50,197 nucleotides of DNA from W1P20-047 sp045118335 (GCA_045118335.1 JBGUXY010000001.1:1-50197), one strand, 5' to 3'; counted from the first letter of the stretch, positions 24,118 to 33,500 are shown. The notes: generated from the sequence alone by a model not told the origin. Numbers and translations: made by a program.

Positions 24118-25827
24118 ATGCTGCTGACCGGCTCGCAGATACTGATGGAATGCCTGCGCGAGCAGGGGGTCGATATGGTATTCGGATACCCTGGCGGCAC
24201 CATCCTCAACGTATACGATGCGTTGCTAGACTTTCCCGAGATCAAGCATTACCTCACCAGCCACGAGCAGGGCGCCGCTCATGCGGCAGATGGGTATGCG
24301 CGCACCACGGGAAAGGTGGGCGTGTGCTTCGCCACCAGCGGCCCGGGTTGCGCCAACCTTACCACGGGCATTGCCGCGGCGTACATGGATTCCTCGCCAG
24401 TCGTGTTCATCACCTGCAACGTGGCCGAACGCCAGTTAGGCAAGGACTCGTTCCAGGAAGTGGACATTACGGGCATCACCATGCCCATCACGAAATGGAA
24501 CTACATGATACGACACGCGAAGTGCCTGGCCGACGTCATCCGCGAGGCTTTTGCCATTGCGCGCAGCGGCAGGCCAGGCCCTGTGCTCGTCGACATCGCG
24601 AACAACGCCACCATCGAGACAGCCGAATACGAGCGACTTCCCCGAGAGTTGCATCATACCCAAGGCCGCTTGAAGCGCCTGATCGAACGCAGGTCGTCGC
24701 TAGACGACCTGAAGCCCCCCGAGCCGAATCCAGAGGACATCGACACGCTGGTCCAGATGATCGAAGCCTCTGAGCGGCCGCTGCTCATCTGCGGTGGCGG
24801 CGTGGTGCGCGGTCGTGCCCATCGCGAGTTTGGCGCGTTGGCGGAAAAGATCGATGCGCCAGTGGCCATTACGCTCATGGGGGCGGGTGGCTTCTGCGGC
24901 GCGGATCCGCTGGCAACCGGGCTCATTGGCATGCATGGCAGCCAGGCGTCCAACCAGGCGGTGGAGGCGTGCGATCTGCTCATCGCCGTGGGGTGTCGTT
25001 TTTCCGATCGCGTCGCCTTAAACCCCGAAACGTTTGCGAGCCAGGCCAAGATCGTGCAAATCGACATCGACCGTGCCGAAGTGAACAAAAACGTCCTCGT
25101 CGATCATCATGTCATCGGAGACGCTGCCCAGGTGCTCTCGCTGCTATGCGAGCGGCTGCATCCCATGGACCACGCATCATGGAAAGATCGCGTGTTCAGC
25201 TTCCCTACCGATGACGATTACGGTGAAGTGGGGGAAGAGTTCACGCCCAAGGCAATAGCCGACGTCATCAAGAGGCTGTGCCCGAAAGACGCGCTGGTGG
25301 CCACCGATGTGGGCCAGCATCAGATGTGGGCAGCTCAACTGCTTCACTTTCGCTATCCCGGGCAGCTCGTCACGTCGGGCGGCTTTGGCGCCATGGGCTT
25401 CGGGCTGGGTGCGGCGATTGGCGCCAAGGTGGGCAACCCGGACAAGACCGTCATCCATATTACAGGCGACGGATCTTTCCGCATGAACTGCAACGAGCTT
25501 GCAACCGAAGAGTATTATGGCCTGCCCATCATCACCATCTTGTTCGACAACCGGGCATTGGGCATGGTGCGGCAATGGCAGTCGCTCATCTGCCATGAGC
25601 ACTACAGCCAAACCACGCTCGACCGTGGGCCCGATTTCGTGAAGCTTGCCGAAGCGTATGGCCTGGAAGGTAGGTGCGTGACAAGCGTCTGCGAATTCGA
25701 GGCAGCACTCGCCGAAGCCCTGGCATGCAATCGCGGATACGTTATCGACTGCGTTATCGACATAGACGAGAAGGTCAAGCCCATGGTGGCTGGAGGCGAC
25801 GACATCACGTCGTTTCTGCTGGCATAA
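24118..25827 (+). CDS. ilvB: Acetolactate synthase, large (catalytic) subunit
   Basis: Thiamine-diphosphate and FAD-binding enzyme that condenses pyruvate with pyruvate or 2-ketobutyrate, the common first step to valine, leucine and isoleucine. FGYPGGTILNVYDAL and HEQGAAHAADGYAR contain the catalytic Glu. FATSGPGCANLTTGIA, the FAD-region MGAGGFCGADPL and the ThDP motif GDGSFRMNCNEL to NRALGMVRQWQ follow. The length of 569 is typical. The ATG at 24118 follows GAGGAGGT with seven bases between; longer in-frame starts would run back into the divergent T-box region. ilvN follows after nine bases. Confidence 0.95.
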   Translation: MLLTGSQILMECLREQGVDMVFGYPGGTILNVYDALLDFPEIKHYLTSHEQGAAHAADGYARTTGKVGVCFATSGPGCANLTTGIAAAYMDSSPVVFITCNVAERQLGKDSFQEVDITGITMPITKWNYMIRHAKCLADVIREAFAIARSGRPGPVLVDIANNATIETAEYERLPRELHHTQGRLKRLIERRSSLDDLKPPEPNPEDIDTLVQMIEASERPLLICGGGVVRGRAHREFGALAEKIDAPVAITLMGAGGFCGADPLATGLIGMHGSQASNQAVEACDLLIAVGCRFSDRVALNPETFASQAKIVQIDIDRAEVNKNVLVDHHVIGDAAQVLSLLCERLHPMDHASWKDRVFSFPTDDDYGEVGEEFTPKAIADVIKRLCPKDALVATDVGQHQMWAAQLLHFRYPGQLVTSGGFGAMGFGLGAAIGAKVGNPDKTVIHITGDGSFRMNCNELATEEYYGLPIITILFDNRALGMVRQWQSLICHEHYSQTTLDRGPDFVKLAEAYGLEGRCVTSVCEFEAALAEALACNRGYVIDCVIDIDEKVKPMVAGGDDITSFLLA

Positions 25828-25836
25828 GGAGGAAAC

Positions 25837-26388
25837 GTGGAGGAAATGATTCGACACACCCTGTCGGTGCTGGTGGACAACGAAGCGGGCGTGCTTTCGC
25901 AGATATCGCGCATGTTTTCCCGCAAGGGCTACAACATCGAATCGCTCGCAGTGGGCACAACGGCAGATCCGGCAGTCAGCCGCATGACCATCGAAGTCGT
26001 TACCAGCGAAGAACGCGTCGAGCTGCTGTGCAACCAGCTGGGAAAGCTCATCTTCGTGCACTCGGTGAAGCGGCTCACCTCCGAAGCCTCTATTCGCCGC
26101 GAGCTCGTTTTAGTGAAGGTGCGCACCGAAACGCCCGATGTGTGTGACCGCGTGATCCAGATCGCAAACATCTTCCGTGCGTCAATCATCGACGTATCGC
26201 AGACCACCCTCACGCTGGCCATCATCGGCGAAGAGAGCAAGACCGACGCAATCGTGGGGTTGGTGCGCGAGTTCGGCATCATGGAACTGGTTCGCACTGG
26301 CATGGTAGCCATCGAACGCGGTACTACCACCATCTACGACGCCACCAAGGAACAAGGCGAGTTCGACTACGGCAAGAATGTACTGTAG
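25837..26388 (+). CDS. ilvN: Acetolactate synthase, small (regulatory) subunit
   Basis: Activates IlvB and confers feedback inhibition, usually by valine. Two domains are visible in 183 residues: the ACT domain (about 5-80, HTLSVLVDNEAGVLSQISRM, FSRKGYNIESLAVG) and the C-terminal half (from about 88, RELVLVKVRTE to FGIMELVRTGMVAIERG). The GTG start at 25837 has an ideal AAGGAGG upstream and lies nine bases after ilvB. No ilvC, ilvD or leu gene follows; a repeat element and a transposase do. Confidence 0.94.
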   Translation: MEEMIRHTLSVLVDNEAGVLSQISRMFSRKGYNIESLAVGTTADPAVSRMTIEVVTSEERVELLCNQLGKLIFVHSVKRLTSEASIRRELVLVKVRTETPDVCDRVIQIANIFRASIIDVSQTTLTLAIIGEESKTDAIVGLVREFGIMELVRTGMVAIERGTTTIYDATKEQGEFDYGKNVL

Positions 26389-26413
26389 CCCGGTCCGCCC
26401 GAGCCAGCGGGGA

Positions 26414-26440
26414 GCCAATGGGGACACTCCAAATGTCTCA
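26414..26440 (+). repeat. REP-like repeat A, upstream of the RAYT gene
   Basis: GCCAATGGGGACACTCC then AAATGTCTCA. It differs by one base from the complement of repeat D (28004-28034) and is inverted relative to repeat B after the transposase gene. Internally GGGACA can pair with TGTCTC (one wobble) around the loop CTCCAAA. Confidence 0.8.
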
Positions 26441-26478
26441 CTGTTGGATATCTCGCTCGATGACCTTCCGAGGATTCT

Positions 26479-26504
26479 TTGGGGATATAATCTCAGTTCC
26501 CCAA
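26479..26504 (+). promoter_or_regulatory. RAYT gene -10 inside an inverted repeat
   Basis: TATAAT at 26486-26491 sits between TTGGGGA (26479-26485) and TCCCCAA (26498-26504), a perfect 7-bp inverted repeat. It could be an operator or a hairpin limiting transposase expression. Confidence 0.5.
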
Positions 26505-26523
26505 GCAGAAAGGGAGGTGGTCG

Positions 26524-27291
26524 ATGGCGCGCATGTCCAGACGAGAGGCGGTATGCGAAAGCGGTGTATACCACATCACCAATCGAGGGGCAGGTCGTAG
26601 GGTCATCTTCGAAGGTGCTGCGGATAAGGCGCAGTATCTGAATCGATTATCAAGCGTGGCACCGCAGTGCTTTGTTGGGATTCTTGCTTGGTGTCTCATG
26701 GACAACCATGTGCACCTGTTGGTTCGTGGGGGCGTCGACGACATTTCCACGATGATGCGAAGGCTAAACACCAGCTATGCGCAGTACTTCAACGGCAAAC
26801 ATGGTCATGTTGGTCCGGTGTTCTCGCAGCGCTATGATTGTCGACCGGTGAAGACCGATGAGCACCTCTTTCTTGCGGTCCGCTACATTCATTGCAACCC
26901 TATCGATTTGGGCGAAGAGTGGGCGCTATATCCGTGGAGCAGCTTCGGCGACTACCTTGCGGGTTCTGAGACAGTATGCGACATAGATTATGTCCTTCGC
27001 TTGTTTGGAGGCATAGAACCATTCAAGAGGTTCCATTTCTCAGATGACGTTCTTGCCGAGGTCCGTCTCGACGGTCACCGAATGCGACTAGACGATGCGG
27101 AAGCGCTTAAGCTGGTGGAGGATAGGTTTGGTGCAGATTTTTGTGACGCTATCGGCCATCAATCGGGGCGCATGAGAGAAGAAAGCCTTGCTTGCATGCA
27201 TCGTCTCGGACTGTCGATTCGTCAGATTCAGCGATTGACAGGCATTGGCAGAAACACGATATCACGAGCGATTGCCGCTCTCGATGGATGA
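26524..27291 (+). CDS. REP-associated tyrosine transposase (RAYT, Y1/HUH family)
   Basis: Single-strand DNA nuclease related to IS200/IS605 transposases; RAYTs act on or mobilise REP palindromes. The HUH motif is H62-V-H64 (MDNHVHLLVR). The catalytic Tyr is probably Y85 or Y88 (NTSYAQYFN). RYIHCNP and YPWSSFGDYL are typical family blocks. The C-terminus (about 205-255) adds a helix-turn-helix (LGLSIRQIQRLTG, IGRNTISRAIAAL). The 255-residue protein appears intact. The ATG at 26524 follows AGGGAGGTGG. Repeats A and B flank it in opposite orientation, and its stop codon is the first part of repeat B. This is probably a domesticated, single-copy gene with its own repeat family. Confidence 0.9.
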   Translation: MARMSRREAVCESGVYHITNRGAGRRVIFEGAADKAQYLNRLSSVAPQCFVGILAWCLMDNHVHLLVRGGVDDISTMMRRLNTSYAQYFNGKHGHVGPVFSQRYDCRPVKTDEHLFLAVRYIHCNPIDLGEEWALYPWSSFGDYLAGSETVCDIDYVLRLFGGIEPFKRFHFSDDVLAEVRLDGHRMRLDDAEALKLVEDRFGADFCDAIGHQSGRMREESLACMHRLGLSIRQIQRLTGIGRNTISRAIAALDG

Positions 27292-27317
27292 GACATTTGG
27301 AGTGTCCCTTTTGGCAT
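27289..27317 (+). repeat. REP-like repeat B, overlapping the RAYT stop codon
   Basis: TGAGACATTTGGAGTGTCCC then TTTTGGCAT. It is the inverse of repeat A, and its first three bases are the TGA stop of the transposase gene. Confidence 0.8.
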
Positions 27318-27331
27318 CCCCCTTGGCGTCC

Positions 27332-27385
27332 TGTGACAAATGATTCGTTGCAAGACGAACAGTATTTGTCACAAAGGGTTACAAT
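27332..27385 (+). promoter_or_regulatory. 10-bp inverted repeat and -10 before the small-peptide operon
   Basis: TGTGACAAAT (27332-27341) and its exact complement ATTTGTCACA (27364-27373) are separated by 22 bases, about two helical turns. TACAAT (27380-27385) follows six bases later. The arms would cover the -35 and upstream region, as expected of a dimeric repressor or activator. The regulator is unknown. Confidence 0.5.
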
Positions 27386-27415
27386 GTCTTCGCATACTCG
27401 TGTGAAAGGAGAATG

Positions 27416-27508
27416 ATGGCGGGTAGCAATCACGGTGGATGCTGGTGGGTTATCGTTATTGCCGTTGGCATAGCGTTTGGCTTGTTCCTGTTTGGCGTCT
27501 TTGGATAG
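27416..27508 (+). CDS. One-helix membrane peptide (30 residues)
   Basis: Starts MAGSNHGGCWW and continues as one hydrophobic helix (VIVIAVGIAFGLFLFGVFG) to the stop. AAAGGAGA lies just upstream. ATG at 27413 would be too close to it, so the second ATG (27416) is preferred. Its TAG is directly followed by the ATG of the next gene with no gap, so the two are almost certainly co-translated. Function unknown; size and layout suggest a small subunit or regulator of the next membrane protein. Confidence 0.6.
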   Translation: MAGSNHGGCWWVIVIAVGIAFGLFLFGVFG

Positions 27509-27922
27509 ATGACCGGAAAAAGTTGGTTGAACAACCCGTTATTGCGTTTTGATGCGTTGATGCTAGCCTTTGGCTTGGGTCTGTTTGTTATCAACACTTA
27601 TCTGGTGAAGCCCATTCTGAATGACGGCGATGAGGTGGTGTACTTCTTCTTTACCAACTACGCCAACGACGTGCTGGGTGGTTTGGCGTTTCTTTCCTAT
27701 ACGAACCTCCTGTTCGACTTGGTGAAGAAAAAGTATCGCATTGTCCGTGTGGAGATGGGTCTTGGATACATCTTCCTTTGCGGTTTGGTCTGGGAGTATG
27801 TCACTCCCTTGTTTGTTGATCGTAGCGTTTCGGACTGGATCGACATTCTTGCCTACATCGCAGGCGCATCTCTTTATTACGCGGCATCTTTCGCATATCA
27901 GAAGTTCGCTGCTGGTAAATGA
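27509..27922 (+). CDS. Four-helix membrane protein, VanZ-like
   Basis: A 137-residue protein with four membrane segments (about 14-34, 45-68, 80-103 and 108-132). Short loops and a conserved-looking FTNYANDVLGGLAFLSY in the second helix resemble VanZ-like or related small membrane families, but I would not assign a reaction. The ATG touches the stop of the preceding micro-gene (TAGATG). Downstream lies the inverted pair of repeats C and D. Resistance to teicoplanin, the trait of VanZ itself, is not implied. Confidence 0.7.
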   Translation: MTGKSWLNNPLLRFDALMLAFGLGLFVINTYLVKPILNDGDEVVYFFFTNYANDVLGGLAFLSYTNLLFDLVKKKYRIVRVEMGLGYIFLCGLVWEYVTPLFVDRSVSDWIDILAYIAGASLYYAASFAYQKFAAGK

Positions 27923-27943
27923 TTGCATTGCGATTTTGTCAGC

Positions 27944-27974
27944 GGGTGCCAAAGGGGTCACACCAAATGTCTTG
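27944..27974 (+). repeat. REP-like repeat C (left arm of an inverted pair)
   Basis: GGGTGCCAAAGGGGTCAC then ACCAAATGTCTTG. It is inverted relative to repeat D, with 29 bases between them. C carries four changes from the consensus, so the pair is imperfect, as in bipartite REP units. Confidence 0.8.
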
Positions 27975-28003
27975 CCTTGTCTCAAGCGCCCTCAAACCTG
28001 GCA

Positions 28004-28034
28004 TGAGACATTTGGAGTGTCCCCTTTGGCACCC
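28004..28034 (+). repeat. REP-like repeat D (right arm of an inverted pair)
   Basis: TGAGACATTTGGAGTGTCCC then CTTTGGCACCC. It ends three bases before the ribosome-binding site of the CapA-type gene. The C-D pair could form a long hairpin of about 31 bp in the transcript, acting as a terminator, a stability element or a block to ribosome loading. Confidence 0.8.
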
Positions 28035-28051
28035 ACAAGTGAGGAAGCGTT

Positions 28052-29185
28052 ATGAGACAGGTTTATCGAAAAGCCCCCATATGCATTATGTTGATGCTGG
28101 CCTTGATGGCATGCATAGGGTGTTACAGTTCCGGGACGGCAGAAGAGGCGACTCTAGATGAGCAGGAAGATGTCATGGGGGCAGTGCCAGAGTCGGGGCC
28201 TAAATCGGAGCCAGAGGGCACGGTGACCTTGGGTTTTGTCGGCGATATCAGCCTTGCGGACAACTATCTGGCCATGCAGCGGCTAGCCGAGATGGGCTCC
28301 ACCGACATCACAGACGGCATCGACTATCATTTCGTGAACGAGATGCGCACCGTCGACATCATGTGGGTGAACAACGAGTTCACGTATGGCACTGACGTGG
28401 AACCGCTCGAGGGCAAGATGTACACCTTCCTTGCCGCCCCGGAAAACGTCAAGTACCTCGACGACATGGGCGTGGACATCGTGGGGCTGGCGAACAATCA
28501 TGCCTACGACTACGGCGAGGAAGCTTTTCTTACCACCCTTGACGTGCTAGAAGAGGCGGGCATTCCCTATGTGGGAGCGGGAAGAAACATCCAGGAAGCG
28601 AGTTCGCCCGTTATCATCGAGGTCAACGGTGTCAAAGTTGCCTATGTTGCGGCGTCGTGCGCCGAGTACACCATCTACACGCCCGAAGCTGGCGAGGATA
28701 CTCCAGGCATCATGTGGTGCTACGACGACGAGCTGTTCTTAGAGGAAATACGCTCTGCGGCCGAGCAGGCCGACTACGTTGTGGCGCTACCGCATTGGGG
28801 CATGGAGCATACCACCGAGCTTGATGCGAAACAGCTTGCCAGCGGACCGGCTTACATCGATGCCGGCGCCGACATCGTGATAGGGGTGCATGCGCACAAC
28901 CTGCAGGGAATCGACTACTACCAGGGAAAGCCGATTCTATACAACCTGGGCAACTTCTGGTTCGACGCCTGGGACGAGGATACCGTGATGGTGAAGCTCA
29001 CCGTCACGGTGGAAGAAGGCGCCGAGCCCGTGGCGGATGTCATGCTCCTGCCGGGAACGCAATCGGAAATATTCACCTCATGGGCACCCAACGTCGAGGA
29101 GCGCAACCGGATCTTCCGCCTCATCGAGTATATCTCGCTTGGTGCCATAACCATCGACGCGAACGGTCATGTGAGCCCTGCATAG
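28052..29185 (+). CDS. CapA-family (poly-gamma-glutamate synthesis type) lipoprotein
   Basis: Metallophosphatase-fold protein of the CapA/PGA_cap family; some members take part in poly-gamma-glutamate capsule attachment, but most are uncharacterised. An N-terminal signal ends in LMAC (Cys21) or, less well, Cys24, implying a membrane-anchored extracellular protein. The domain begins with LGFVGDISLAD and contains VNNEFTYG, GLANNHAYDYG, VALPHWGMEH and IVIGVHAHNLQG, with the usual Asp/Asn/His metal-site residues, then LYNLGNFWFD. The length of 377 is normal. The ATG at 28052 follows GAGGAAGC. No capB or capC is nearby, so capsule synthesis cannot be concluded. Confidence 0.85.
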   Translation: MRQVYRKAPICIMLMLALMACIGCYSSGTAEEATLDEQEDVMGAVPESGPKSEPEGTVTLGFVGDISLADNYLAMQRLAEMGSTDITDGIDYHFVNEMRTVDIMWVNNEFTYGTDVEPLEGKMYTFLAAPENVKYLDDMGVDIVGLANNHAYDYGEEAFLTTLDVLEEAGIPYVGAGRNIQEASSPVIIEVNGVKVAYVAASCAEYTIYTPEAGEDTPGIMWCYDDELFLEEIRSAAEQADYVVALPHWGMEHTTELDAKQLASGPAYIDAGADIVIGVHAHNLQGIDYYQGKPILYNLGNFWFDAWDEDTVMVKLTVTVEEGAEPVADVMLLPGTQSEIFTSWAPNVEERNRIFRLIEYISLGAITIDANGHVSPA

Positions 29186-29261
29186 AACATGTCAGGAATG
29201 CCGGGTCGGCAATTGATGTTCTTCGCCATGCGGGGAAGGCCTGGCGATTTGCCATCTTTTG

Positions 29262-29789
29262 TCAGTAGAGCACAAGGCCCACGAAGCGGACGGTGCCGTT
29301 TTCGAAGGCGTATTCCATGTTGGCACGCTCGCATAGCAGTGCGACGTCAACGCCGTATGCCGAAAGTGCAAGGCGCTGCCTTTCGGGTTGCGCACAGGGC
29401 TCGTCGGGATAAAGGCACGGGTTGCAGATGCTACAGCCTCCGGTCGTGAACTCGAGTGCTTCGCCATGGGTCAGGCGCATCTCATGCGCGAGGCGATCGA
29501 GCTTCGCGTTGTGCTCGGCGCGGATGCGCTCGAGCAATGGGGCATCGTCGAAATCCACGTCTTTTCGGAGGGTCTGGACCAGCACTCCTTCGTCTTTGGA
29601 CGAGATGCGTTCTACGCATTGCTCAAACGAACCTGCTCCCGGCGGGCACGACCAGCTGGTTGCATAATGATTGCAAGACTGCGGATTGCACAGGTCTCGC
29701 AGCTCTCTTCTGCACGGTATCATGCTCGATTCCACGAGGGCGACAAGGTCGAATCCAAGTTCACGTGCGCGTTCCAAAGCAGACGACAT
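29262..29789 (-). CDS. DUF2284 cysteine-rich metal-binding protein
   Basis: A 175-residue protein rich in paired cysteines: C..C..CNPQSCNHY, SWSCPPG, then GGCSICNPCLYPDEPC. This pattern is typical of DUF2284, predicted to bind a metal or iron-sulfur cluster and frequent in anaerobes; its function is unknown. The start is ambiguous: ATG at 29789 after GAGG fits, while a TTG six codons earlier is possible. The gene faces the CapA-type gene. Upstream (29808-30080) I see no gene, only weak promoter-like sequence. Confidence 0.82.
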   Translation of the reverse strand: MSSALERARELGFDLVALVESSMIPCRRELRDLCNPQSCNHYATSWSCPPGAGSFEQCVERISSKDEGVLVQTLRKDVDFDDAPLLERIRAEHNAKLDRLAHEMRLTHGEALEFTTGGCSICNPCLYPDEPCAQPERQRLALSAYGVDVALLCERANMEYAFENGTVRFVGLVLY

Positions 29790-30080
29790 GTTGCCTCGCT
29801 TTCCCAATCGCCTTCATCGCCAGCGCACTTGACCGATTACGGCTCCGTGATGGCGGGGCCGATTATGCATGTGTTGCACAGGCGATGGGGTGATTGATGT
29901 GCAATCCCATTTCTCAAGTGCAGTTTATTTGACCGCATCGGGACATCGATTGCTAGGAATTATCGATGCACAATGGCGATGCGGCGGAAGCGGAGGTGCA
30001 AAGTCGGGACCTCCGCTCGCAAACGGCAGTATCGTCAACAGGGCGAAGTGTTATCATTTCCCTCAAAGGAGATGGTCGAC

Positions 30081-30449
30081 ATGAAAGAAAACGAAATCCT
30101 GTCATTTGGCGTGGGCGGCTATTCGCGCGGCAATCAGAGCATTACGGTGTGGGTGGCTGAAGACGGCACTTACAGGGTCAGCCGCATGAAGGCATACAGC
30201 TACGATGACGTGGTCAACGAAGAGCTCACGTTGGAAAAGGATCGGTTCGATGCATTCATCGAGGCCGCCGAGAACATGGGCGTGTTCGAGTGGGAACCCC
30301 GCTACCTGAAATGCCCGATGGACGGCTCGGATTGGGATCTTTCCATCGACTGCGAAGGCCATCGGGGCTTCAAGTCGCGTGGCGCGAGCGCTCAGCCCAG
30401 CACGTTTTACGACTTCATGACCCTACTGCAAGACATTGGCTTCTGGTAA
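30081..30449 (+). CDS. Unknown 122-residue protein
   Basis: Starts MKENEILSFGVGG and has no signal peptide or membrane helix. It contains a mixed, mostly soluble sequence (ITVWVAEDGTYRVSRMKAYS; MDGSDWDLSIDCEGHRG) ending in DFMTLLQDIGFW. AAAGGAG (30065-30071) sits directly against an ATG at 30072, so the ATG at 30081, nine bases further on, is the likelier start. I do not recognise the family. The large ABC transporter follows 119 bases later, so a shared transcript is possible. Confidence 0.65.
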   Translation: MKENEILSFGVGGYSRGNQSITVWVAEDGTYRVSRMKAYSYDDVVNEELTLEKDRFDAFIEAAENMGVFEWEPRYLKCPMDGSDWDLSIDCEGHRGFKSRGASAQPSTFYDFMTLLQDIGFW

Positions 30450-30568
30450 GGCTTAAAGAGAAACCGATATAGTTCACAGTAGGGCAACATGGTGTTGCTC
30501 CGCAGTGTGTTTTGACGCATACAGTCTACAATGATGCGAATAGCCAGACCACCGAGGGAAATGCGTGC

Positions 30569-33500
30569 ATGATTGAACTCAGGGACATACGCAAGGCTTA
30601 CAAGACCGAGTCGTTCACGCAGATGGCGCTCGACGGCGTTTCCCTTGCGTTCCGCGATAACGAGTTCGTGGCGGTTCTAGGTCCTTCTGGTTCGGGCAAG
30701 ACCACGTTGCTAAACATCCTGGGCGGTTTGGACCATGCCGATTCGGGCGACATCGTCATCAACGGCGTTTCCACTCGCAAGTACAAATCTGCCGATTGGG
30801 ATACGTACCGCAATCACCGCATAGGCTTCATCTTCCAAAGCTACAACCTCATTCCCCATCAGAGCGTACGCTCAAACGTGGAATTGGCGCTCACGCTTTC
30901 GGGCGTGTCGAGGCAGGAGCGCACGAAGCGTGCAACCGAAGCCCTGCAGCGTGTCGGTCTAGGCGATCACGTGAACAAGAAGCCAGCTCAGCTTTCCGGT
31001 GGTCAGATGCAGCGCGTGGCTATCGCCCGAGCGCTTATCAACGACCCCGACATCGTGCTCGCCGACGAGCCCACGGGCGCGCTGGACACCGAGACCGGCC
31101 TTCAGGTGATGGACCTGCTTTCCGAAATCGCGCAGGACCGCCTGGTCATCATGGTCACGCACAACCCCGACCTCGCCGAGCAGTACGCAAACCGCATCGT
31201 GAGCCTGACCGACGGGCGCATAACAGGTGATACGAACCCGCTCACACCCCAGGAGATGCGCGAGACCCTGCAGGCCGTGCGTCCTCTCGTGAAAGATAAG
31301 GCAAACGGGCATGCGAAACGCGTCAAAGCAGCTGAGGTTCCCTCTAGTGCGGTTGCGGCCGTTGCCCCGGCCAGCGCCGACGACGCGTCGGGTGCTGTCC
31401 CGGCAGATAGCTCCCAGCCCGATGCAGAAGCGGCGCTTGGCGATGATGCCCCGGTCCACGACGAAGCTTCCGTTGCGGCAGAGCGAGCGCGGGATGCGGC
31501 CAAGGGCTCCAAAAAACATGCCTCGATGTCGTTTTTCACGGCGTTGGCCCTTTCTTTCAACAACCTGATGACCAAAAAGGGCCGCACGTTCCTCACGGCC
31601 TTCGCGGGTTCCATCGGCATAATAGGCATCGCGGCAATCCTGGCGCTTTCCAATGGCGTGAACAACTACATCGCCAAGACCGAGGAAGAGGCGCTCACGT
31701 CATTTCCCCTTACCATCACGAAATCGAGCTTCGATATCGCTGGGTTGATGACGGCTGGCATGACCATCGGCGATGATGGCGAATCGGGAGAAAACGATGC
31801 CCTCAACATCAGCGTCAGCGAAGGCAGCGAGCGGGAAGAGGGGGATCAGGCAAGCCCAAGCGACAAGATAGGCCAGATCAACATCATGACCGATATGTTC
31901 GCCGAAGTGAAGAACAACGACCTGGTTGCGTTCAAGGAGTACTTGGATAGCGACGAGTCTGGCATAGACGAATATGTGAACCTGATCCAGTACAGCTATA
32001 GCGTGGTGCCGCAAGTGTATTCGACCGATGTCGACGACGGCATCGTGAGGCTGAATCCGTCATCTATGAGTACCATGCTCAGCTCGGGCTTCGCAACGTC
32101 GGCCTTCTCGTTTGGCTCCAACGGCACGTCTTCGTTTCAGGAGATGATCGACAATCAGGATATGCTGAACCAGCAATACGAGGTGGTGTTGGGTCAATGG
32201 CCGCAAGCCTATGACGAGGCGGTGCTCGTGCTCGGTGGAGATGGGCAGATAACCGATTACACGCTCTACAGCCTGGGCGTCTACGACCCGAAAGTCATGG
32301 AGGAGATGACGCGACAGGCCCTGGAAGGCGAAGAGGTCGTCGTGCCCGATGACCACGTGGACTTCACTTACGAAGACGCATTGGGAATGACGTTTTCGGT
32401 AGTACCCACTTCCAGCATGTACCAGAAAAACGAGGAGCAAAACACCTGGACCGACATGAGCAACGACAAGGAGTTCATGCAACAGGCCATCGAAGAGGGC
32501 GTGCAGCTTCATATCGTAGGAGTGGTGCAGCCCACGGTCGATAACGCCATCATGCCAGAAGGCGTGGCTTACACGAGCGGTTTGACCAGGTACCTCATGC
32601 AAGCTGCCGCCGATTCCCAAATCGTTCAGGAGCAGATGGCAGACCGCGATGTAGACGTGTTCACGGGCAAGACCTTCGTAGAGCTGAAAGATGAAGAGGG
32701 CGAAGGGTTCGACATGGAGTCCATGTTCGACATCGATGAAGAAGCCCTGCAAAACGCTTTCGGCTTCGATACGAGTGCGCTTTCGTCGCTTGGGTCCGAT
32801 ATGAGCCTTGACCCAAACGCCCTGAGCATGGATCCGAGCTCCTCGAGCATCGATCCGAACGCCCTCCAGGTCGACCCCAGCGTCATGGAGCAGATCTTCA
32901 GCGAGGAGAACATGGCCGCCATCATGGCGGGTGCGCCTCCGTTTACCTTCGACGCTGCTTCCATGGGCTATGACACCGGGGGCGCTACCGTTCCCGTCGA
33001 TCCTGCACAGGGGGCGGGAGATGCCGATCAGGCAGCTGCTGCGGCGAACGAGGCCATGGCGGATGCAGCCGCCAGTACCCAAGGAGGAGGGGAAGCGCCT
33101 GATGCTTCTGCCGATGGGGTAGATGGCCAAGGCGACGGCGATTCTGCAGGTTCGGAAAGCGCCCCGACGCCTACTGCTGCGCCAACTGAAAATCCAGATC
33201 CTGCGTCAATTCCCGCAACTGCACCCGCTGGTGGTCTTACCGACGAGCAGATGCAAGCCATCAACGACGCATCCAACCAGCTTGCTGCGGGTTTCGTCGC
33301 ATGGGCAGGCCCCGAGCGGCTAGCCGATCCCAATGCTGATGTGGCGGCGCTTTTCCAGGATTATTTGGCAACCGATCCAACAGCCCAGCAGATCGTCGCA
33401 GGAATGAACGAAACCCTGGGCGATTCCGCCCAGGAAATGGTCAATCAAGCGATGCAGACTTACATGACCCAGCAGTTTGCCCCCTACATGGCAAATGCCA

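Noticed and set aside
28052..29185. Capsule (poly-gamma-glutamate) locus
   Set aside because: Only the CapA-type gene is present; no CapB or CapC homologue is nearby, so a capsule cannot be claimed.
32060..33130. Open frame of 356 codons on the minus strand
   Set aside because: Antisense to the ectodomain of the ABC transporter; no start signal.
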